Of a stretch of 11,534 bases of DNA, positions 6,357 through 11,534 are shown piece by piece. The notes beneath the pieces are model-generated. The model was given only the letters and a program-made list of their open reading frames with translations. It was not told the DNA's origin and did no database searches. The translations under genes and the position numbers were made by a program. Position 1 is the first letter of the stretch, and each line of letters starts with the position of its first letter. The DNA lies in assembly GCA_023429845.1 (NCBI GenBank), contig JAEZCY010000378.1, positions 1 to 11,534 on the forward strand, written 5' to 3'. The DNA is from Acidobacteriota bacterium. GTDB lineage: Bacteria > Acidobacteriota > Vicinamibacteria > Vicinamibacterales > Vicinamibacteraceae.

Positions 6357-7013
6357 GTGCTGATCGCAATCGATGGCCCGTCGGGCGCGGGCAAGGGAAC
6401 GGTGGCGCGCGCCATCGCCGACACGCTGCAGTGCCGCCACGTGGATACGGGCGCGATGTACCGCGCCGTGGCGTGGCGGGTCCTCTCGAGCGGACTCGAC
6501 CTGGACGACGAAGACGTCGTGGCGGGCGTGGCGCGCACGGCCCTGCTGGAAGCGGAACAGGGGCGCGTCGTGATCGACGGACACGACGTGACGAGCGCCA
6601 TCAGGACCCCGGAGATGGACGCGGCCGCAGCCCGGGTGGCGAGGCTGCCGCGTGTGCGCGAAGCGCTGGTCGGCCGGCAGCGCGCCTACGCCGAGGGCGG
6701 CGATCTCGTCATGGAAGGCCGCGACATCGGCACCGTCGTGCTGCCGCAGGCGCAGGTGAAGGTGTACCTCGACGCGTCGGCGGACGAGCGGGCCCGCCGC
6801 CGGGCAGGCGACACGGCGCACGCGGCCAACGGCAGCGACGTGAGGGCCGTGGCCACCGCCCTCACCACTCGCGACACCAGCGACAGGACGCGCACGGTCT
6901 CGCCGCTCACGCAGGCGTCCGACGCCACCTACATCGACACGACGGGCCTGCCCATCGACGAGGTCGTCGCACGGGTGCTGGCGCTGATTGATGCCGCCCG
7001 GCCGTCAACCTAG
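6357..7013 (+). CDS. cmk: Cytidylate kinase
   Basis: This 218-residue cytoplasmic enzyme phosphorylates CMP and dCMP with ATP, feeding CTP and dCTP synthesis. The P-loop GPSGAGKGT is at residues 7-15. It is followed by the CMP-binding DTGAMYRAV, then MEGRDIGTVVLP, a lid region with DASADERARRR, and the family pattern RDTSDRTRTVSPL near the end. The C-terminus YIDTTGLPIDEVVARVLALI is typical. The length is close to the usual 220-230 residues. The GTG at 6357 gives the standard start VLIAIDGPSG. An in-frame ATG at 6267 would add 30 residues that are not family-like. It converges with the downstream regulator gene 56 bp away. In many bacteria cmk is followed by rpsA, but here 2.7 kb separates them. 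Confidence 0.95.
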   Translation: MLIAIDGPSGAGKGTVARAIADTLQCRHVDTGAMYRAVAWRVLSSGLDLDDEDVVAGVARTALLEAEQGRVVIDGHDVTSAIRTPEMDAAAARVARLPRVREALVGRQRAYAEGGDLVMEGRDIGTVVLPQAQVKVYLDASADERARRRAGDTAHAANGSDVRAVATALTTRDTSDRTRTVSPLTQASDATYIDTTGLPIDEVVARVLALIDAARPST

Positions 7014-7069
7014 CCGTCCAGAATCGTCTACCGCACGCACCGCTCGCGAAGCGTACGCCCTGATTCAGC

Positions 7070-8194
7070 TCAGAGCTGTGCCGGTAACGAAAGCACCAGG
7101 GCAACGAGTTCCGCCTGGCGCCGGGTTCCTGTCTTCGCAAACAGACTCTTCAGATGAAACCGGACGGTGTTCTCTTGCAGGGCGAGCAAGGTGGCGATCT
7201 CCTTCACCGTTTGTCGTCGGGCGAGGTGCCGTGCGACGACAGCCTCGGCGCGGCTGATGCCGAGGAGCCGCTGCAAGTGCATTGCATCCGGGTCCTCGAC
7301 ACGCTCCAGTTCGGCAATCAGGATCAGGGCGTTGGGTCCTGGAGCGATGGGCAAGGCGCTGGACCGGAGAGGGGACACCATCACCTGGACGTCACGGCGA
7401 CCGGATCGGCGCGCCACGTTGACAACACCTCCCGCGCCCAGCACCGCGTCTGACCTGCGGCAAGTCGCGGAGGCAATCAACTGTCGGACCGCCCGCGTGT
7501 CGCCCGGTCTCCACCCACGGAGTTCACCTCTGTCCAAACGCAGGGCGTCTCCTTCGCTGAGCACCACCCTCGCCATGTCGTTCATGTGGACCACGCCTCC
7601 TGTGTCGTCGACGATGATCGCGGGGCTCGGGAGGCGGTTCAGCACGTCTTGCAGTTCGCCTGCCTGCACGTCGGCCGCGACAAGACGCTGATGGAGCTGA
7701 AGGGCCTGTCGCAAATGAGGGAGCAGGCGTGCCAGGAATGCCACATCGTTCGCTCCGAACAGCGCGCGGCGCCGACGGGTCACGCTGACCGCGGCAAACC
7801 GGCTGGCATCCGCCGTCACAACGCACGTGATGCCACCGTAGTAGTCGTAGTGCCGGCAAAAATCGTCGTGGAAAGCCAACCGCTGAAGTTCGCGCTGCGG
7901 GACGAGGCGTTCGCCGATCTCGATCACGCCCGAGCGGAGCAGACCCTGTGAGCGTGCGCGTTGCAGCCATGGATCGTCTATGGCGACGCGGGCATACGCC
8001 TCGCGAAAGGCGCCTGTCATGATGCCCGTCGACGCCTGGACCGTGCAGGTGGCGTCGCGAATGCAACACGCCGTCAGACTGCCGCCTGAGCCCTTCAGCA
8101 TGCGGGCAAGCGAGCCGAGCGCAACGTCCCATCCATCCGGCGTGCCGACTGACGCATAGATCTGCTCGATGATCTGGGTCTGGGTGACCGACAT
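7070..8194 (-). CDS. LuxR-type helix-turn-helix transcriptional regulator
   Basis: This 374-residue protein has a C-terminal LuxR/GerE DNA-binding domain (about 308-372). It has the pattern LLGISRAEAVVARHLARRQTVKEIA, then the recognition helix ENTVRFHLKSLFAKTG (341-356). Residues 1-165 look like a GAF-type sensory domain. Residues 183-295 resemble a PAS fold (LPSPAIIVDDTGGVVHMNDMA). There is no receiver domain, so it is not a typical two-component regulator, and the ligand is unknown. ATG 8194 has GAGGAG (complement of 8203-8208) 8 nt upstream. It is divergent from the PEP-CTERM gene across 245 bp containing a strong palindrome, so it probably controls that gene and perhaps itself. Confidence 0.9.
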   Translation of the reverse strand: MSVTQTQIIEQIYASVGTPDGWDVALGSLARMLKGSGGSLTACCIRDATCTVQASTGIMTGAFREAYARVAIDDPWLQRARSQGLLRSGVIEIGERLVPQRELQRLAFHDDFCRHYDYYGGITCVVTADASRFAAVSVTRRRRALFGANDVAFLARLLPHLRQALQLHQRLVAADVQAGELQDVLNRLPSPAIIVDDTGGVVHMNDMARVVLSEGDALRLDRGELRGWRPGDTRAVRQLIASATCRRSDAVLGAGGVVNVARRSGRRDVQVMVSPLRSSALPIAPGPNALILIAELERVEDPDAMHLQRLLGISRAEAVVARHLARRQTVKEIATLLALQENTVRFHLKSLFAKTGTRRQAELVALVLSLPAQL

Positions 8195-8281
8195 CGCGTG
8201 ATCTCCTCGGCATATCGCCCGAAGCGGTGTGACATCTGACCGGCGGTCGTCCGACGCGTGAGCCGCGGGCCTTTCCCACTG

Positions 8282-8297
8282 CTACCCATCTGGGTAG
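8282..8297. promoter_or_regulatory. Palindromic operator candidate for the LuxR-type regulator
   Basis: CTACCCATCTGGGTAG has perfect 7-bp arms (CTACCCA and TGGGTAG) around a 2-bp centre. It lies in the divergent intergenic region, 88 bp from the regulator start and 143 bp from the PEP-CTERM start. The half-site TACCCAT fits the TACYYMT heptamer known for NarL-type GerE domains. Which gene it serves is inferred. Confidence 0.55.
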
Positions 8298-8334
8298 GGA
8301 CCACGAGACGGTGGTGCATTAGGCTGCGCTTCGT

Positions 8335-8350
8335 CAGAGCGGCAGCTCTG
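8335..8350 (+). other. Small hairpin in the PEP-CTERM leader region
   Basis: CAGAGC (8335-8340) and GCTCTG (8345-8350) form a 6-bp stem with a GGCA loop. It lies about 90 nt upstream of the PEP-CTERM start, probably in the transcribed leader. I see no match to a riboswitch class that I know. Confidence 0.3.
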
Positions 8351-8439
8351 GCGGTGGCTTGGCTCCGCGATGTGCTGGAGAGCCTACAGGAACCCGGGTC
8401 CCCCCGCTGTGCGTTCAGGAATCACTGGGAGAGAGAGCT

Positions 8440-9267
8440 ATGGTGAACACGGCCACATGTGTGCGCATTGCGCTCGTGACGGCGGCTATGACACTCGGCG
8501 TCGACGTGACAAGGACCTGGGCCGCGCCGATCTTCGGCGCTCAAGTCGTGACCGGAGTCGGTGGGCTGTTTATAGGCTCGGACAACGACTCCATCGTTAT
8601 GACATACGGCGTGGACACCTTGGCGCCAATCTCGAGCGCCGTGTCGAGCCAGTATGGCGACGCGTCGGCCACCGCCTCCGTCGAGAGCGGCGCGCTCAAG
8701 GCCCGCGCGTCGGCTTCCGGATACGACTTCAATCCGGGACCCGGGCGGCAGCCGGGAGGCGCAAGTGCCGGAGCCGTTTTCATCGACACATTCGTGCCAC
8801 TCTCTTCAACGATAGCCACGGGCACCCTTGTCGACATCGACTTCGATTGGACGCTGACCTATTCGATGACCGGTACGGGCTGCGGAGAGGTCAGCGACGT
8901 CTACGCCTACATTCAGCTCTCGGGTTTCTACGTCAACGGACAGAATGCCGGTGGCACCGTACGCCAGCTGCAGGACAGTACCTGCAACCAGGACTTCGAA
9001 CTCGATGCAAGCCAATTCCAGGTCAAGATCGGTGAGGAGTTCGAGGCGTACGTCTTCCTGCTGGTCTCTGCGTCCGGAGTCGCGCTGACCAGCACCGACG
9101 CCGGCAACACGCTGCGTCTCGCCGTCAGGCCGCTCGACGACTACACGCTGAGCACCGCGAGCGGGAACGACTACACGCCGAGCGTGCAAGCGGTCCCGGA
9201 GCCCACGGGCCTGCTGGCCGTAGGTCTGGGCGCCCTGCTCCTGCGTCGGCGGCAGGCGCGCCGATAG
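8440..9267 (+). CDS. PEP-CTERM sorting domain protein
   Basis: This 275-residue exported protein ends with a PEP-CTERM sorting tail: VPEP (252-255), a hydrophobic helix TGLLAVGLGALLL (256-268) and a basic end RRRQARR. Such tails are recognised by exosortase, and the mature proteins usually go to the cell surface or extracellular matrix. Residues 1-29 form a signal peptide ending TWAA. The body is beta-rich, with many S, T, G and D residues (for example DIDFDWTLTYSMTGTGCG), and has two cysteines, C148 and C182, that could pair. Its specific function is unknown. The ATG at 8440 follows GGGAGAGAG (8427-8435), a good ribosome binding site. In-frame upstream codons lack a signal-like start. No exosortase gene is in the window. 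Confidence 0.9.
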   Translation: MVNTATCVRIALVTAAMTLGVDVTRTWAAPIFGAQVVTGVGGLFIGSDNDSIVMTYGVDTLAPISSAVSSQYGDASATASVESGALKARASASGYDFNPGPGRQPGGASAGAVFIDTFVPLSSTIATGTLVDIDFDWTLTYSMTGTGCGEVSDVYAYIQLSGFYVNGQNAGGTVRQLQDSTCNQDFELDASQFQVKIGEEFEAYVFLLVSASGVALTSTDAGNTLRLAVRPLDDYTLSTASGNDYTPSVQAVPEPTGLLAVGLGALLLRRRQARR

Positions 9268-9269
9268 TG

Positions 9270-9371
9270 GCCGCTCCGACGCGAAATACACCGGCACCAA
9301 ACGACCTCGCGATCGACGACATCGTCCAACGGGTGCTGGGCCTGGTGCGCAAGCCCCAGACCCGCGCCTGA
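9270..9371 (+). pseudogene. Remnant resembling the C-terminal end of cytidylate kinase
   Basis: This frame ends in TGA at 9369-9371 and reads NDLAIDDIVQRVLGLVRKP. It matches the intact cmk tail GLPIDEVVARVLALI at 8 of 15 residues, with most other positions conservative. Over 45 nt (9303-9347 against 6945-6989) 33 positions agree. No start or upstream cmk sequence is present, because the PEP-CTERM gene ends directly before it. It sits where the true cmk end would be expected if cmk once lay next to rpsA. A chance match is not excluded given the short length. Confidence 0.5.
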
Positions 9372-9420
9372 CGTCGCAGCGAATCGACCGCGGACGACCC
9401 ACCTTCGCGGCGTCGGCCGG

Positions 9421-9490
9421 GCTGGGACAGCCGGCCCTGCCAAGCTGGGACGACCGGTTTACCAGCTGGGCCACGCCGGCCTGCCTGCAA
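9421..9490 (+). repeat. Imperfect 21-23-bp intergenic repeats, three copies
   Basis: Copies begin at 9421, 9444 and 9465 with GCTGGGACAGCCGG, GCTGGGACGACCGG and GCTGGGCCACGCCGG, each followed by a CTGCC- or TTACC-like end. They lie in the 351-bp gap (9372-9722) upstream of rpsA, which has no gene. This looks like a small dispersed intergenic repeat family, which I infer but cannot confirm from one locus. Confidence 0.6.
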
Positions 9491-9563
9491 TCCTACGTTC
9501 CAATCGACGGGCGCCGGTGTCCCGACGCTCGTCCCCCTGCCTCGACGGTCCACCGGGCTCGGA

Positions 9564-9584
9564 GAGCCGGCGCGCTACCGGCTC
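9564..9584. repeat. Inverted repeat upstream of the rpsA promoter
   Basis: GAGCCGG (9564-9570) and CCGGCTC (9578-9584) are perfect 7-bp arms around CGCGCTA. A further copy of GGCTCGG flanks it on each side (from 9556 and from 9580). It could be a dispersed palindromic repeat or a terminator-like hairpin without a T-run. Confidence 0.4.
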
Positions 9585-9602
9585 GGCACTTGGCCGGCGC
9601 GG

Positions 9603-9632
9603 TTGCCAGCGTCACGCTAAATGGTGTAAAAT
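9603..9632 (+). promoter_or_regulatory. Sigma-70-like promoter of rpsA
   Basis: TTGCCA (9603-9608) matches TTGACA at 5 of 6 positions. An 18-bp spacer leads to TAAAAT (9627-9632), matching TATAAT at 5 of 6. This AT-rich patch stands out in GC-rich DNA. It predicts a start near 9639 and a leader of about 84 nt. The leader contains GCCGGC repeated at 9674 and 9688, able to pair, just before the ribosome binding site. Confidence 0.6.
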
Positions 9633-9704
9633 CTGTCGGTTGCCCGCATAGTGCGCGCCACCACCGACGGCCCGCCGGCGCCGTAAAGCCGGCAAACGCC
9701 CACC

Positions 9705-9712
9705 GAGGAGGA
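9705..9712 (+). promoter_or_regulatory. Strong ribosome binding site of rpsA
   Basis: GAGGAGGA lies 10 nt before the ATG at 9723. It fixes the start of rpsA and is the most complete Shine-Dalgarno sequence in the window, as expected for a highly expressed ribosomal gene. Confidence 0.7.
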
Positions 9713-9722
9713 TTCAGTACGC

Positions 9723-11486
9723 ATGTCAGATCAACAGACGGACTCGCCGGAAGTACGTGAAGGAGGTGCCCGGCCGTCCGCTGCCGGCACCACGAAGGCC
9801 ATGTGGACGGCAGATGATCAGGAGATGGACCCGCAGGAGTTTGCCGGCCTGCTCGACTTGTACGACAACAGCTTCCGGAACATCACCGAAGGCGAAGTCG
9901 TGAAGGGCACGGTCCTGTCGGTCTCCGCCTCGGCGGTGATTGTCGACGTCGGCTTCAAGTCGGAGGGCATGATCGCCCTCGACGAGTTCCTCGACGAGAA
10001 CGGTGACGTGATCGTCCAGCCCGGCGACACCGTCGACGTGCTGCTCGAGCGCACCGAGGATCGAGACGGCCACATCGTGCTTTCGCGCGAAAAGGCCGAG
10101 AAGATGAAGATCTGGGACGAGGTCGAAAAGGCCTTCGCCGATCGCAAGGTGGTCATCGGCCGCGTGATCGAGCGCATCAAGGGAGGCCTGGCAGTCGACA
10201 TCGGCGTCCGCGCGTTCCTGCCCGGCAGCCAGATCGACGTTCGTCCCGTGCGCAACCTGGACGCCCTCAAGGGCCAGGAACTGCGCATGCGCGTCATCAA
10301 GGTCAACAAGAAGCGCGGCAACATCGTGCTCTCGCGCAAGGTCCTCCTCGAGGAGGAGAACGCCGAGAAGAAGAAGCACACGCTCGAGACGCTGGCCGAA
10401 GGCAAGGTCATGCGCGGCGTGGTCAAGAACATCACCGACTACGGTGCGTTCATCGACCTCGGCGGCATCGACGGCCTGCTCCACATCACGGACATGTCGT
10501 GGGGGCGCGTGCAGCACCCCAGTGAGCTCTTCAAGGTCAACGACGAGGTCGACGTCATCGTCCTCAAGTTCGACCCCGAGAACGAGCGCGTGTCGCTCGG
10601 GCACAAGCAGCTCACGACCGACCCGTGGTCGGACGTCGTGGACCGGTACCCGGTCACGGCGCGCGTCACCGGTCGCGTGGTCAGCCTCACCGACTACGGT
10701 GCCTTCATCGAGCTCGAGCCGGGCGTCGAGGGCCTCATCCACGTCAGCGAGATGTCGTGGAGCAAGCGGGTCAAGCACCCGTCGAAGATCCTCAACGTCG
10801 GCGACAGCGTCGAGGCGATGGTGCTCGGTGTCGATCCGTCGGCGCGCCGCATCTCCCTCGGCCTCAAGCAGGTCGAGACCAACCCGTGGCACGAGCTCGG
10901 CGACAAGTACCCCGTCGGCACGAAGATCAAGGGGAAGGTCCGCAACCTCACCGAGTTCGGTGCGTTCGTGGAGGTGGAGGACGGCATCGACGGCCTGATC
11001 CACATCTCGGACATGTCGTGGAGCAAGCGCCTCAAGCACCCGTCCGAGATGCTGAAGAAGGGCGACGTGGTCGAGGCGATGGTGCTCAACATCGACGCCG
11101 AGAACCAGCGCCTCTCGCTCGGCCTCAAGCAGCTCGCGGCCGACGTGTGGGACGACTTCTTCGGCCGTGTACAGGTCGGCGACGTGGTGGAGGGCAAGGT
11201 CGTGCGCATGACCTCGTTCGGCGCCTTCGTCGAACTGGCCGAGGGCATCGAGGGTCTCATCCACGTGTCGGAGTTCGACGCCGAGAGTGGTGAGAAGGTG
11301 GAGCTGCAGGTCGAGCAGTCCTACCCGATGAAGGTCATCAAGCTCAGCCCGTCGGAGCGCAAGGTCGGCCTGAGCATCCGTTCGCTCAAGGACGACAACT
11401 ACCGCGCCGACTGGGGGCAGTACATCAGCGAAGCGTCCTCCACGGGCGGCGCCACGCTGGGTGACCACTTCAAGCAGCAGCAGTAG
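9723..11486 (+). CDS. rpsA: 30S ribosomal protein S1
   Basis: This 587-residue protein binds mRNA on the small ribosomal subunit and helps initiation on structured or weak-Shine-Dalgarno messages. Six S1 (OB-fold) repeats are visible at about 56-124, 142-206, 226-295, 313-382, 400-469 and 487-554. Repeats 3-6 carry the clear pattern GxVxxxTxxGAFVxLxxGIxGLIHxSxMSW. Repeats 1 and 2 are the diverged ribosome-docking type (VDVGFKSEGMI, VDIGVRAFLPGSQID). The N-terminal 50 residues are an acidic, low-complexity extension. The length is slightly above the 557 residues of the E. coli protein because of this extension. Repeats 3-5 are nearly interchangeable in sequence, as usual. It has its own promoter and is the last gene before the window edge. 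Confidence 0.97.
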   Translation: MSDQQTDSPEVREGGARPSAAGTTKAMWTADDQEMDPQEFAGLLDLYDNSFRNITEGEVVKGTVLSVSASAVIVDVGFKSEGMIALDEFLDENGDVIVQPGDTVDVLLERTEDRDGHIVLSREKAEKMKIWDEVEKAFADRKVVIGRVIERIKGGLAVDIGVRAFLPGSQIDVRPVRNLDALKGQELRMRVIKVNKKRGNIVLSRKVLLEEENAEKKKHTLETLAEGKVMRGVVKNITDYGAFIDLGGIDGLLHITDMSWGRVQHPSELFKVNDEVDVIVLKFDPENERVSLGHKQLTTDPWSDVVDRYPVTARVTGRVVSLTDYGAFIELEPGVEGLIHVSEMSWSKRVKHPSKILNVGDSVEAMVLGVDPSARRISLGLKQVETNPWHELGDKYPVGTKIKGKVRNLTEFGAFVEVEDGIDGLIHISDMSWSKRLKHPSEMLKKGDVVEAMVLNIDAENQRLSLGLKQLAADVWDDFFGRVQVGDVVEGKVVRMTSFGAFVELAEGIEGLIHVSEFDAESGEKVELQVEQSYPMKVIKLSPSERKVGLSIRSLKDDNYRADWGQYISEASSTGGATLGDHFKQQQ

Positions 11487-11494
11487 GTACCGGT

Positions 11495-11526
<32 letters not shown>

Positions 11527-11534
11527 CGGGCCCC

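Noticed and set aside
5523..6821. A 432-residue minus-strand open frame overlapping both the hydrolase and cmk
   Set aside because: It is rich in arginine, histidine and alanine without any motif, and it conflicts with two well-supported genes.
8298..8439. Possible riboswitch (cyclic-di-GMP type) in the PEP-CTERM leader
   Set aside because: The leader has a small hairpin and GC-rich palindromes but lacks the conserved cores of the cyclic-di-GMP riboswitch classes that I know.
9726..11468. A 580-residue open frame antisense to rpsA
   Set aside because: It is the mirror of a confident S1 gene in GC-rich DNA. Its composition (H, D, V, L and R-rich strings) is that of a shadow frame, with no recognisable domain.

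Overview
The window is high-GC bacterial DNA. The organism is most likely an Acidobacteriota member of the Vicinamibacteria (Luteitalea-like). This rests on the cmk/rpsA pair, a PEP-CTERM exosortase-substrate protein, a four-helix-bundle gene set among CATTCC-type short repeats, and small GCTGGGAC intergenic repeats. It is an inference from gene content, not a phylogenetic placement.

Layout. Positions 1-237 hold a propeller-like fragment of doubtful status, followed by a secreted protein of unknown function (307-969). A ParD/ParE toxin-antitoxin operon (1165-1742) with its own promoter comes next. A complete IS21-family insertion sequence, istA-istB, spans about 1918-3993, with matching multi-repeat ends and a probable imperfect target duplication. 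After it lies a four-helix-bundle (S23/IVP-like) gene (4352-4723), bracketed by a 33-bp direct repeat and followed by an array of 22-bp and 8-bp units. A membrane-anchored alpha/beta hydrolase is encoded on the minus strand (5018-6202), divergent from cytidylate kinase cmk (6357-7013). A minus-strand LuxR-type regulator (7070-8194) is divergent from a PEP-CTERM protein (8440-9267), with a strong palindrome between them. Last is rpsA, ribosomal protein S1 (9723-11486), with a good promoter and ribosome binding site. The window ends in a 31-G homopolymer that looks like a sequencing artefact at a contig edge.

How the genes relate. The left third is accessory DNA: toxin-antitoxin, IS and repeat-flanked cassette. 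The right half is a housekeeping locus in which the usual cmk-rpsA neighbourhood is split by a regulator plus an exported surface protein. Just upstream of rpsA there is a second, diverged stretch resembling the C-terminal end of cmk. This suggests that the regulator/PEP-CTERM module arrived by a rearrangement at the 3' end of cmk. The two strongest leads are this cmk-tail scar with its palindrome-controlled module, and the repeat-bracketed four-helix-bundle cassette.
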